From Micromonospora inaquosa (lineage in GTDB: Bacteria > Actinomycetota > Actinomycetes > Mycobacteriales > Micromonosporaceae): a DNA stretch of 33,306 nucleotides. The translations under genes were made by a program, and so were the position numbers. The stretch is from the NCBI RefSeq assembly GCF_003857055.1, contig NZ_QGSZ01000141.1, positions 1 to 33,306 of the forward strand. The letters run 5' to 3'. The notes below the pieces were generated by a model. That model was not told the DNA's origin and did no database searches. It saw only the letters and a list, made by a program, of their open reading frames with translations. Below are positions 7,163 through 15,108 of this stretch, piece after piece. How positions within the stretch are numbered: the stretch's first letter is position 1; the number at the start of each line of letters is the position of its first letter.

Positions 7163-8817
7163 CCGGCCGGGACGAGTTCACCGGCAGTCGCACCGGCACA
7201 CCGCCCACCGGCCCTGGTGACCGCCTCGCCCGGTTCCGGGTGCCAGCGTTGGAGGCGGCGCTCGCCGACGCCCGGGACCTCCCCGACGGCCCGGCCCGGC
7301 AGGTGGCCCTGGAACGGCTGGCCGAACGCGCCGACGCGGCCGGCGACGTGCGGTCCGGGATGGAGGCGCGGTTCGCGTTGATCGAGGCGTACCTGTTGCA
7401 CGGGGAGCGGTGGCGGCTGGTCGAGCCGGTCCGGCGCTGCCGAGCCGCCGCCGACCATCGACCCGACCTGCTCACCGACCCGGAGGCCTGGCTGCTGCTG
7501 CGCTACCAGCGGTACGCGGTGGAGGCGCTGCTCGGCACCCCCCGGGTCGGGCTGGACCAGACCCGGTCTCTGCTGCACGACCTGGCCCACCGCGTCGGTG
7601 CGGACGGCCCGGACACACCGACCGTCGCGGAGCTGCACTGCCGGATCGCCGATCACCTGGGCGACGAGCCCACCGCCCGGCACTGGTACGAGCAATGGGC
7701 CGGAAAGCGGCCCGGTCCGGCCGGCGGCTGCCCGGGCTGCGCCTCGGCCCGGCGCGCCGAGCTGCTGGCCAGCTGGGGCGAGTGGACCGCCGCGCTCACC
7801 GAGCTCACCGAAGCCGACGGCGACGGCGATCGGCGATCCTGCACCGACCAGCCCGAACGGGACCTGGTCGCCGGTCTGCTGCCGGCACTGCGTACCGGCG
7901 AGCCGACGCGGGCGGCGGCGGCACACGTGCGGGCGTACCGCCGGCACCGACGCGAGCGGGCGGCATTCCCGCACCTCGCCGCGCACCTGCGGTTCTGCGC
8001 GCTGGGCGGGCACCTGGAACGCGGGCTGGCCATTCTGGCCGAGCAGCTACCCCGGTTGGACCAGCCGACCGACGATCTCGCCGCCATGGAGTTCGCCGCC
8101 GCCGGGGCACTGCTCTGCGCGCTGGCCGTCGAGGCGGGGCTGGGCGGGCAGACGATGCCCCGCCCGGCGTACGGCGAGCGGACGGCCACCGAGTTGGACG
8201 TGGCCACCCTCGGTGCGCTGCTGCTCGGGATGGCCGGCGAGTTGGCCGGCAGCTTCGACGCCCGCAACGGCACCGGGCACCACTCCGGACGGATGGCCGC
8301 CTGGTTGGCCGAGCGCCCACTCGCGGCACCGGTCCCCCTGCCCAGCGACGACACACCTGACGGACCCGACGAGCACGACGGGTTCGACGACGGGCTCGGG
8401 TTGGCGGAGCAGGAACTGGCGACACTGTCCGTCAAGATGATCACCGAGGTGCTGCACCGGCGCGGCGAGCAGTACCTCGTGCAGCAGGACGACACGGTGG
8501 TCGGTCGCTGGGGCAGCGCGGTGATCCAGTTCCGGCGGGCCGGTGAGCGCGGTGAGGTGCTGCACGCCCGCGTCATGGCCGCCCGCCGACTGCCGACGAC
8601 CCGCCTCGCCGAGGCGTACGCCTTCTGCAACGCGTGGAACCACGACCGGCTGCTGCCCAAGGCGTACGCGCACCACCTCGGCGACGAGCTGGTGCTGGCC
8701 GGCGACGTGGCCACCGACCTGACGCACGGGGTGGCCCCGGCGCAGCTCATGGTGCTGGTGGACGCCGCCATCGCCACCGGCGTCGCGTACGCCGAGGCGG
8801 TCTCCGCGCTGCCCTGA
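7159..8817 (+). CDS. Large helical-repeat protein with C-terminal YbjN-like domain
   Basis: This protein of about 552 residues starts at the GTG at 7159, which overlaps the preceding stop by four bases. The N-terminal 400 residues are rich in Ala, Leu and Arg with helix-pair spacing like TPR repeats (for example ALERLAERADAAGDVRSGMEARFALIEAYL). They include a CPGCASARRAEL segment near residue 190 whose CxxC could bind metal. An acidic spacer (DDTPDGPDEHDGFDDG) precedes a YbjN-like domain from about 425 to 550. That domain repeats the signature of the smaller neighbour: YAFCNAWNHDRLLPKAY here against YAFCNSWNHDRLWPKAF there. The shared motif shows the two arose by duplication of the domain. 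TPR-like folding is inferred from composition and periodicity only. The function is unknown, with a scaffold or sensor role possible. Confidence 0.82.
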   Translation: MTGRDEFTGSRTGTPPTGPGDRLARFRVPALEAALADARDLPDGPARQVALERLAERADAAGDVRSGMEARFALIEAYLLHGERWRLVEPVRRCRAAADHRPDLLTDPEAWLLLRYQRYAVEALLGTPRVGLDQTRSLLHDLAHRVGADGPDTPTVAELHCRIADHLGDEPTARHWYEQWAGKRPGPAGGCPGCASARRAELLASWGEWTAALTELTEADGDGDRRSCTDQPERDLVAGLLPALRTGEPTRAAAAHVRAYRRHRRERAAFPHLAAHLRFCALGGHLERGLAILAEQLPRLDQPTDDLAAMEFAAAGALLCALAVEAGLGGQTMPRPAYGERTATELDVATLGALLLGMAGELAGSFDARNGTGHHSGRMAAWLAERPLAAPVPLPSDDTPDGPDEHDGFDDGLGLAEQELATLSVKMITEVLHRRGEQYLVQQDDTVVGRWGSAVIQFRRAGERGEVLHARVMAARRLPTTRLAEAYAFCNAWNHDRLLPKAYAHHLGDELVLAGDVATDLTHGVAPAQLMVLVDAAIATGVAYAEAVSALP

Positions 8818-8832
8818 CCCCCCGGACGCGGC

Positions 8833-8867
8833 GACGCCGGCCCACCCCGTTCGGGTGGACCGGCGTC
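8833..8867. terminator. Bidirectional terminator hairpin between the YbjN pair and rnj
   Basis: Eight base pairs (8833-8840 with 8860-8867), one C-A mismatch and six more pairs (8842-8847 with 8853-8858) enclose a five-base loop. It lies 15 bases past the stop of the plus-strand gene and 12 bases past the stop of rnj, so it can serve both convergent genes. Confidence 0.85.
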
Positions 8868-8879
8868 AGCGGGAGTCGC

Positions 8880-10568
8880 TCAGACCTCGACGACGGTGGG
8901 CACGATCATCGGCCGACGACGGTACTTGTCGTTGACCCACCGCCCCACGGTGCGCCGGACGATCTGCTGGAGCTGGTGCGGGTCGGTGATGCCGTCCGCC
9001 GCGGCCCGGTTGAGAGCCTCGGTGACCAGCGGCACCACCGGGTTGAACGCCTCCGGGTCCTCGGAGAAGCCCTTCGCGGAGAGCGTCGGGCCGGCGACCA
9101 CCTTGCCGGTGACCGAGTCGACGACAACCGTGGTGGCGATGAAACCGCCGTCACCGAGGATCCGCCGTTCGGTGAGCAGCGACTCGCTGACATCACCGAC
9201 GGCAAGGCCGTCCACGTAGACGTACCGGCTCTTCACGCGCCCGACCAGGCTGGCGCGGCCCTCGACCAGGTCGACCACGTCGCCGTCCTCGCAGAGCACC
9301 ACCCGGTCGGCGGCGACCCCGGATTCGATGCCGAGCCGGGCGTGGGCGCGCAGGTGACGCCACTCGCCGTGCACGGGCATCAGGTTGCTGGGCCGGACCA
9401 CGTTGAGCAGGTAGAGCAGTTCCCCGGCGGGGGCGTGCCCGGAGACGTGCACCTTGGCCACGTCCTTGTGCACGACCACCGCGCCGGCCCTCGCGAGCCG
9501 GTTGATCACCCGGTAGACCGAGGTCTCGTTGCCGGGCACCAGCGAGGAGGCCAGCACGACGGTGTCACCGGGGGCGATGGTGATGTGCCGGTGATCGCCG
9601 CTGGCCATCCGGCCCAGCGCGCTCATCGGCTCACCCTGGGAACCGGTGGACATCAACACGATCTGCTCCGGCGGCAGCGTGGTCGCCTCCTCGATCCCGA
9701 TGACCAGCCCGGCCGGGATGTTGAGCAGGCCGAGGTCCCGGGCGATGCCCATGTTGCGGACCATGGACCGGCCGATCAGCGCGACCTTGCGGCCGTGCTC
9801 GGCGGCGGAGTCGAAGACCTGCTGCACGCGGTGCACGTGCGAGGCGAACGACGCCACGATGATCCGACCCGTGGCCTTCGCGAAGATCGAGTCGAGCACC
9901 GGCCCGATCTCCCGCTCCGGGGTGACGAAACCGGGGATCTCCGCGTTGGTGGAGTCGGACAGCAGCAGGTCGACGCCTTCGGCACCGAGCCGGGCGAAAC
10001 CGGCCAGGTCGGTGATCCGACCGTCCAGGGGAAGCTGGTCCATCTTGAAGTCGCCGGTGTGCAGCACCAGGCCGGCGGGGGTGCGGATGGCCACCGCGAG
10101 GGCGTCCGGGATCGAGTGGTTGACAGCGAAGAACTCACACTCGAACGGGCCGAGCCGCTCGCGGCCACCCTCCCGCACGGTCAGCGTGTACGGCTGGATC
10201 CGCCGCTCGGCCAACTTCGCCTCGACCAGGGCGAGGGTGAACTGTGAGCCGACCAGCGGGATGTCGGGCTTGTGGGCGAGCAGGTACGGCACCGCGCCGA
10301 TGTGGTCCTCGTGGCCGTGCGTCAGCACGATCGCCTGGACGTCGGCGAGCCGGTCCAGGATCGGGCCGAAGTCGGGCAGGATCAGGTCCACACCGGGCTG
10401 CTCGACGTCGGGGAAGAGCACCCCGCAGTCGACGATCAGCAACTTGCCGTCGAACTCGAAGACGGTCATGTTCCGGCCGATGGCGCCGAGCCCGCCGAGC
10501 GGGATGATCCGCAAGCCGCCCTCCGGCAGCGGCGGGGGTAGTTCCGCCTCGATGTGCGCCTCGGTCAC
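8880..10568 (-). CDS. rnj: Ribonuclease J
   Basis: RNase J is a metallo-beta-lactamase nuclease with endonuclease and 5'-to-3' exonuclease activity, central to mRNA decay and rRNA maturation in bacteria that lack or supplement RNase E. The 562-residue length is usual for actinobacteria. The zinc-binding HxHxDH motif is HGHEDHIGAVPYL near residue 80. Further ligands lie in NHSIPDA and in HTGDFKMD, and the beta-CASP part contains SHVHRVQQ and VHGEWRHL. The C-terminal domain ends in PMIVPTVVEV. The start is the GTG at 10568 after AGGTGG. It is the last gene of the thyX-dapA-rnj unit, an order conserved across many actinobacteria, 52 bases after dapA. Confidence 0.96.
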   Translation of the reverse strand: MTEAHIEAELPPPLPEGGLRIIPLGGLGAIGRNMTVFEFDGKLLIVDCGVLFPDVEQPGVDLILPDFGPILDRLADVQAIVLTHGHEDHIGAVPYLLAHKPDIPLVGSQFTLALVEAKLAERRIQPYTLTVREGGRERLGPFECEFFAVNHSIPDALAVAIRTPAGLVLHTGDFKMDQLPLDGRITDLAGFARLGAEGVDLLLSDSTNAEIPGFVTPEREIGPVLDSIFAKATGRIIVASFASHVHRVQQVFDSAAEHGRKVALIGRSMVRNMGIARDLGLLNIPAGLVIGIEEATTLPPEQIVLMSTGSQGEPMSALGRMASGDHRHITIAPGDTVVLASSLVPGNETSVYRVINRLARAGAVVVHKDVAKVHVSGHAPAGELLYLLNVVRPSNLMPVHGEWRHLRAHARLGIESGVAADRVVLCEDGDVVDLVEGRASLVGRVKSRYVYVDGLAVGDVSESLLTERRILGDGGFIATTVVVDSVTGKVVAGPTLSAKGFSEDPEAFNPVVPLVTEALNRAAADGITDPHQLQQIVRRTVGRWVNDKYRRRPMIVPTVVEV

Positions 10569-10620
10569 GCGTCCACCTCGTTCTGCGACGCCGTTACTCG
10601 ACGTCCATCGTTTCGTTCGT

Positions 10621-11547
10621 TCATTCGGGCAGCTCCAGGCCCGCTGCCGCGAAGTCCGCGCGCAGCTGGGCGATCTCGTCGTCGGTGGCGTCCACGAGCG
10701 GGGGTCGCACCGGGCCGGCCGGCAGGCCCAGCGATGCCAGGCCCGCCTTCACCAGGATCGCGCCCTGGGTACGGAAGATGCCGGTGAACAGCGGCAGCAG
10801 CCGCCGGTGCAGGGCCAGCGCGGCCGGCATGTCCCCCGCGTCGTACGCCTCGATCATCTGTGCGGTCAGCGCCCCGGTGAAGTGCGTCGAGGTGCCGACC
10901 ACGCCCACGCTGCCGACGGCCAGCGCCGGCAGGGTGAGCGCGTCCTCGCCGCTGTAGAAGGCGAGGGTGGTCCGGCTGGTGACCCAGCTGGTGGCGGTCA
11001 GGTCGCCCTTGGCGTCCTTGACCGCGACGATCCGACCGTGCTCGGCGAGCCGGACCAGCGTCTCGGTGTCGATCGGCACGGCGGAGCGGTGCGGAATGTC
11101 GTACAGCATCACCGGCAGGCCGGTGGCGTCGGCCACCGCGGTGAAGTGGCGCAGCAACCCGCTCTGCGGCGGCTTGTTGTAGTACGGGGTGACCACCAGC
11201 AGGCCGTGCGCGCCCGCCTTCTCGGCGGCGGCGGCCAGCTCGATGGTGTGCCGGGTGTCGTTGGTGCCGACGCCCGTGACCACCTTGGCGCGGTCACCGA
11301 CGGCCTCCACCACTGCCCGGATCAGGTGTTCCTTCTCCGCGTCGGTGGTGGTCGGCGACTCACCGGTGGTGCCGTTGACCACCAGCGCGTCGTTGCCCTG
11401 CTCGTCGACCAGGTGGCTGGCCAGCCGGGCGGCGCCGTCGAGATCGAGGGAACCGTCCGGGGTGAACGGGGTCACCATGGCTGTGAGAAGCCGGCCGAAA
11501 GGGCGGGACGCCGGGCGGGACGCGGCGTCGAGGTGGTCGTGCGTCAT
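10621..11547 (-). CDS. dapA: 4-hydroxy-tetrahydrodipicolinate synthase
   Basis: DapA condenses pyruvate with aspartate semialdehyde, the first committed step to diaminopimelate and lysine. The 308-residue protein is a TIM barrel of the N-acetylneuraminate lyase superfamily. The Schiff-base lysine is in GRIVAVKDAKGD, the threonine pair and glutamate in NGTTGESPTT, and the tyrosine relay in VVTPYYNKPP. The arginine of the substrate site sits in DIPHRSAVPI. I chose the ATG at 11547 because GGAGGGT lies directly upstream; a longer in-frame start at 11703 would run into the end of thyX and adds a sequence unlike the family. DapB is encoded in the same window about 6 kb away. Feedback control by lysine cannot be judged from sequence alone. 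Confidence 0.96.
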   Translation of the reverse strand: MTHDHLDAASRPASRPFGRLLTAMVTPFTPDGSLDLDGAARLASHLVDEQGNDALVVNGTTGESPTTTDAEKEHLIRAVVEAVGDRAKVVTGVGTNDTRHTIELAAAAEKAGAHGLLVVTPYYNKPPQSGLLRHFTAVADATGLPVMLYDIPHRSAVPIDTETLVRLAEHGRIVAVKDAKGDLTATSWVTSRTTLAFYSGEDALTLPALAVGSVGVVGTSTHFTGALTAQMIEAYDAGDMPAALALHRRLLPLFTGIFRTQGAILVKAGLASLGLPAGPVRPPLVDATDDEIAQLRADFAAAGLELPE

Positions 11548-11594
11548 ACCCTCCAACCTAGCGGACGACCAGCCGGGGCCCGCCGGGGAAGGGC

Positions 11595-12344
11595 TCAGGA
11601 CGCCTCGTGCGGGCTGGCCGCCACTTCGGTGCCGTCCGGCAGCGTGGAGATCACGAAGTCGGCGAACACGTTCGGGGCGACACCCTGCAACTGGCGCAGG
11701 CACTCCACGGCCAGCTCACGGATCTCCACATCGGCATGCTCGGTGGCCCGCATCGCGATGAAGTGCCGCCAGGCCCGGTAGTTGCCGGAGACCACGATCC
11801 GGGTCTCGGTGGCGTTGGGCAGCACCGCCCGGGCCGCCTGCCGGGCCTGCTTGCGGCGCAGCGTCGGGTTCGGCTCGTCGGTGAAGCGCTGCTCCAGGCC
11901 CTCCAGCAACTCGGTGTACGCCCGAACGCTCGCCTCGGCCGCCTCCACGAACTTCTTGTGCAACTCCGGGTCGTCGGCGATGACCGCCGGCTCGACCATG
12001 GCCGCGTCCCGCTCCGGGACGTAGCGCTGGGACAGCTGGGAGTACGAGAAGTGCCGGTGCCGGATCAGCTCGTGGGTGAAGGAGCGGGACACCCCGGTGA
12101 AGTAGAAGGTCACCGAGCCGTGCTCCAGCACCGACAGGTGCCCGACCTCGAGGATGTGCGCCAGGTAGCCGGCGTTGGTGGCGGTCGCCGGGTTCGGCTT
12201 CTTCCACGACTGGTAGCAGGCCCGGCCGGCGAACTCGGCGAGCGCCTGGCCACCCTCCGCGTCGGTCGACCACGGCACGTCGTCCGGGGCCGCGAATTGG
12301 GTCCACGCGATCAACTTGACCTGGGGCTGCACCATGTCCGGCAT
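11595..12344 (-). CDS. thyX: Flavin-dependent thymidylate synthase
   Basis: ThyX methylates dUMP to dTMP using methylenetetrahydrofolate, FAD and NADPH, and replaces or backs up ThyA. The signature motif [14 protein letters not shown] near residue 90 matches the ThyX consensus RHRxxSxxxxSx[16 protein letters not shown] and the C-terminal [12 protein letters not shown] also match the family. The protein is about 249 residues. Two starts are plausible. The ATG at 12344 fits a promoter whose start point is at that base, giving a leaderless transcript. The ATG at 12335 has AGGA nine bases upstream. I took the first. It heads the thyX-dapA-rnj transcription unit. Confidence 0.95.
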   Translation of the reverse strand: MPDMVQPQVKLIAWTQFAAPDDVPWSTDAEGGQALAEFAGRACYQSWKKPNPATATNAGYLAHILEVGHLSVLEHGSVTFYFTGVSRSFTHELIRHRHFSYSQLSQRYVPERDAAMVEPAVIADDPELHKKFVEAAEASVRAYTELLEGLEQRFTDEPNPTLRRKQARQAARAVLPNATETRIVVSGNYRAWRHFIAMRATEHADVEIRELAVECLRQLQGVAPNVFADFVISTLPDGTEVAASPHEAS

Positions 12345-12351
12345 TCCTGGG

Positions 12352-12381
12352 ACTCTAGTGGTGCGGTGCCGGCCGGCCCAA
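12352..12381 (-). promoter_or_regulatory. Probable promoter of thyX-dapA-rnj
   Basis: On the minus strand TTGGGC (12376-12381) and TAGAGT (12352-12357) are separated by 18 bases. Seven bases separate the -10 box from the ATG at 12344, the spacing expected of a leaderless start. The hexamers are good for a housekeeping sigma factor in actinobacteria. Confidence 0.5.
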
Positions 12382-12463
12382 CTCAGGCGCGCCCCGTGCA
12401 ATGTCGATCACTCGGGCAGGGCACAGCCCGCCGTTCCGGGCGGTGTCCGGCTGCCCACGGGGT

Positions 12464-12538
12464 GGTCAACTCGGGTTCCTGAAAGTCGGGGTGTCCGGGT
12501 CGGGTGGATGACCCCGTTTCCTGCATATCGAGTCGATC
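12464..12538. repeat. Imperfect long palindrome, possible dispersed intergenic repeat
   Basis: The region between the DUF2752 gene and thyX holds an imperfect inverted repeat with arms of about 30 bases. The left arm contains ACTCGGGTTCCTGAAAGTC followed by GGGGT. The right arm contains ACCCCGTTTCCTGCATAT followed by CGAGT. The arms align with several mismatches and a one-base gap. No ORF with coding character crosses it. It could terminate transcripts from the DUF2752 gene, or be one copy of a repeated element. The surrounding 12345-12577 shows nothing else except the thyX promoter. Confidence 0.5.
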
Positions 12539-12577
12539 ATGGGGTGGCGGGCGACGGCAGCTCGGGCGAGGACGCGG

Positions 12578-13243
12578 TCAGACGTAGAGCGAGCTGAACG
12601 GCGCCCAGGGCAGGTTGCGGAGCACCGAGAAGGCCAGCCACGCGGCCAGGAAACCACCGATGACCTTCGAACTGATCCGCAGCTCGGGCAGTCGCCAACC
12701 GAACGCCTGGCTTCCCGCCCACGCGACGAAGAGGTACGCGAGGAACGGCAACGCGAAGATGAAGAGGAAGTGGTGCCGCGCGGCGGCCGGCAGGTCGCCG
12801 TGCAGCACGTACCAGAGTGCGCGGGTGCCACCACAGCCCGGGCAGTCCAGCCCGGTGGTCAACTTGAGCAGACAGGTGGGCGAAGCATCCGCGTCGGCGT
12901 GGGTCGGATTGCTGAGCAGCGCGTAGCTCATGCCGACGGCGACGCAGCCGAGCGCGGCCAGCGGCACAACCCAGCGCGGAGACCGTTCGTAGAACCGCAG
13001 CACGAACCGGGTGATCCGATCCGGCTCAGGCGCCGAGTAGCCAACCGCCGAAGTCGTCGGCCAACCCTCCGGACCCGCACCGCCGGGACCGAAGCCCTCA
13101 GGACCCGCGCCGCCGGGACCGAAGCCGCCTGGACCCGCACCGCCCGGACCGAAGCCCTCAGGACCCGCACCGTCGGCCGGCGCCAGGTGGACCGCCCCGG
13201 GGGCGGGCTGCGGTTGGTCGGCCGATCCGGGAACGCTCGTCAC
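12578..13243 (-). CDS. DUF2752 membrane protein with a Gly/Pro-rich N-terminal repeat
   Basis: This protein of about 221 residues has a soluble, low-complexity N-terminus of about 75 residues and a C-terminal DUF2752 domain. The domain hallmark is the cysteine block CLLKLTTGLDCPGCGGTRAL, in which CPxCGxTRA is the defining motif. Hydrophobic segments on both sides (VVPLAALGCVAVGMSYALL and HFLFIFALPFLAYLFVAW) indicate a polytopic membrane protein, and DUF2752 members have no established activity. The N-terminus contains a ten-residue unit repeated 3.4 times. The GTG start at 13243 lies four bases past the stop of the upstream YcaQ-type gene, so the two are probably cotranscribed. An overlapping GTG at 13258 is an alternative. 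Confidence 0.85.
   Translation of the reverse strand: MTSVPGSADQPQPAPGAVHLAPADGAGPEGFGPGGAGPGGFGPGGAGPEGFGPGGAGPEGWPTTSAVGYSAPEPDRITRFVLRFYERSPRWVVPLAALGCVAVGMSYALLSNPTHADADASPTCLLKLTTGLDCPGCGGTRALWYVLHGDLPAAARHHFLFIFALPFLAYLFVAWAGSQAFGWRLPELRISSKVIGGFLAAWLAFSVLRNLPWAPFSSLYV
13071..13172 (-). repeat. 30-bp tandem repeat coding for a Gly/Pro-rich decapeptide
   Basis: Three full 30-base units (13071-13100, 13101-13130, 13131-13160) and a 12-base partial fourth lie inside the DUF2752 gene. They encode variations of E/G-G-F-G-P-G-G-A-G-P. Differences between units are few, which suggests recent expansion by slippage or unequal recombination. Copy number may vary between strains. Confidence 0.9.
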
Positions 13244-13247
13244 GCGC

Positions 13248-14477
13248 TCACGGTACACCGGACACGCCGGCCAACGCGGCGGTGAGCGGACCGGCCAGGT
13301 CGCCGGCCACGGGCGGTGCCACCGCGTCCAGGCCGAGCCAGCCGGCCAGCCGGTACAGCTCGGCGGCGAGCGCCACCGCGGTCTCCCCCGGGTCAGCGCC
13401 GGGTTCGAGCCAGGCGGCCGGCACCAGCAGCACCCCCGCCTTGCGGTCGGCCTTGAGGTCGACCCGGGCGGTGAACCGGTCGCCCTGCAGGAACGGCAAC
13501 ACGTAGTAGCCGTAGACCCGCTGTGGCGCCGGGACGTAGATCTCGATCCGGTAGCTGAAGTCGAACAGCCGCTCGGTGCGGGCACGTTCCCAGATCAACG
13601 GATCGAAGGGGCTGACCAGCGTGTTTCCCCGCACCCACCGGGGCAACCGGGCGGACGTGTGCAGCCACGCCGGCTGTCGCCAGCCGGCCACGGTGACCGG
13701 CACCAGCTCACCGGCCTCGGCCAACTCCGCGACGGCCTGCCGGGCGCCGGCCAGCGGCAACCGGAAGTAGTCGCGTAGCTCCGGCTCGGCGGCCACCCCG
13801 AGCGACCGCGCGGCGAGGGCCATCAGCGTGCGGTACGCCTCGGCGTCGCTCGGCGTCGGCGCGGCCAGCACCGCCGCGGGCAGCACCCGCTCGGGCAGGT
13901 CGTAGCGGCGGGCGAACGAGGTGCTGCGCTCGGCGGCGGTCACCTCCCCGGCCCAGAACAGGAACTCCAACGCCCGCTTGACCGCCGACCAGTTCCACCC
14001 CCAGTTGCCGGTCTCCCGGGGTGCGTCGTGCTCGATCTCGGCGGCGGTCAGCGGGCCTCGGGCGGCCACCTCGTCGCGGACCCAGGCGACCAACTCCGGC
14101 TGCTCCTGGGCGATCCGTCGCATGCCGCCCCAGGATTCGCTGTGCGCGCGGGCCATCCGCCAGCGCAGCAACGGGTGCAACTCGACCGGGACCAGCGAAG
14201 CCTCGTGGCCCCAGTATTCGAACAACTCCCGTGGGCGCCGGTAGGCGGCCTGGTCGAGCAACGTGGTCGGGTACGGCCCGAGTCGGCTGTAGAGCGGCAG
14301 GTAGTGCGCGCGTTGCAGCACGTTGACCGAGTCCATCTGGATCAGCCCGACCCGGCCCAGCACGCGCCGCAGGTGCCGACGGGTGGGCACGCCCGTCGGC
14401 GCCGGGTCGGCGAAGCCCTGGGCGGCGAGCGCTACACGCCGGGCCTGGGCGAGCGAGAGTGATTCCGGTGTGGTCAT
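13248..14477 (-). CDS. YcaQ-type (AlkX/YQL, HTH_42) DNA glycosylase
   Basis: This 409-residue protein belongs to the winged-helix HTH_42 family (formerly DUF1006), which includes E. coli YcaQ and Streptomyces AlkZ. These are glycosylases that unhook interstrand crosslinks and remove bulky alkyl adducts. The catalytic motif of the YcaQ branch is QxD, visible here as [16 protein letters not shown] near residue 46. The AlkZ branch carries QxQ, so this protein sorts with YcaQ. The repeated winged-helix segments continue in [18 protein letters not shown] and [14 protein letters not shown]. The ATG at 14477 was chosen because the in-frame start at 14567 overlaps the divergent GNAT gene at 14557. 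TAAGGT eight bases before it could be a leaderless -10 box, or the AAGG part could act as a ribosome site. It probably repairs alkylation or crosslink damage, including damage by natural products. Confidence 0.88.
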   Translation of the reverse strand: MTTPESLSLAQARRVALAAQGFADPAPTGVPTRRHLRRVLGRVGLIQMDSVNVLQRAHYLPLYSRLGPYPTTLLDQAAYRRPRELFEYWGHEASLVPVELHPLLRWRMARAHSESWGGMRRIAQEQPELVAWVRDEVAARGPLTAAEIEHDAPRETGNWGWNWSAVKRALEFLFWAGEVTAAERSTSFARRYDLPERVLPAAVLAAPTPSDAEAYRTLMALAARSLGVAAEPELRDYFRLPLAGARQAVAELAEAGELVPVTVAGWRQPAWLHTSARLPRWVRGNTLVSPFDPLIWERARTERLFDFSYRIEIYVPAPQRVYGYYVLPFLQGDRFTARVDLKADRKAGVLLVPAAWLEPGADPGETAVALAAELYRLAGWLGLDAVAPPVAGDLAGPLTAALAGVSGVP

Positions 14478-14556
14478 CGTCGGCGACCTTAATTCATCGG
14501 TACGACGCCGGTGCGGGAAGCTGGACGTGACGACCAACGAGGCATAGAACGGTGCA

Positions 14557-15108
14557 ATGCTGACCATCCGTCGGGAGGAGCCGGACGACGCCGAGGCGGT
14601 CGCCCGGGTGCACGTGCACGGCTGGCAGGCGGGCTATGCCGGCTTCATGCCGGACGAGGTGCTCGGGCGGCTCAACGTGGTCGCCTGGGCGCAACGTCGT
14701 CGCGACGTCGGCACCGCCGATCCGGAGCACCCGTTCACCACCCTGCTCGGCGAGGTGGACGGGTTGGTGGTGGGCTTCACCACCTTCGGGCCGTACCGCC
14801 GCAACCAGGACCGCGACGACCTGGACCCGACGGTCGGCGAGGTGGTGGCGCTCTACGTGGAGCCGGCCCGCTGGGGCGACGGGACCGCCGCCGCGTTGCT
14901 GGACGCCGCCCGGAGCGGGCTCACCGAACGCGGCTGGGCCGGGTACCGGGCGTGGGTGCTGGCGGACAACCGGCGGGCCCGTCGGTTCTGCGAACGGGCC
15001 GGCCTCTCACCGGACGGTGAGCGGTCGACCTATCAGGTGCCGCTGGCCGGCGGGGGCCCGCCGGTCGGGCTGGTCGAGCTGCGGTACGCCGGACGCCTCG
15101 ACCGCTGA
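14557..15108 (+). CDS. GNAT-family N-acetyltransferase
   Basis: This 183-residue protein has the GNAT fold. Strand 1 is [23 protein letters not shown], the central beta bulge is [14 protein letters not shown] with the acetyl-CoA pyrophosphate loop RxxGxG variant RWGDGT, and the C-terminal strand region is [37 protein letters not shown] at the N-terminus is typical of a GNAT subgroup that often acts on small molecules. The acceptor is unknown. The start ATG at 14557 has no clear Shine-Dalgarno, and TAGAAC lies six bases upstream, so a leaderless transcript is possible. Its last 102 bases overlap the end of the convergent GT87 gene. Confidence 0.88.
   Translation: MLTIRREEPDDAEAVARVHVHGWQAGYAGFMPDEVLGRLNVVAWAQRRRDVGTADPEHPFTTLLGEVDGLVVGFTTFGPYRRNQDRDDLDPTVGEVVALYVEPARWGDGTAAALLDAARSGLTERGWAGYRAWVLADNRRARRFCERAGLSPDGERSTYQVPLAGGGPPVGLVELRYAGRLDR

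Noticed and set aside
9646..11781. Open frame of 711 codons on the plus strand opposite rnj and dapA
   Set aside because: It is an antisense artefact. The minus strand carries RNase J, DapA and ThyX motifs throughout.
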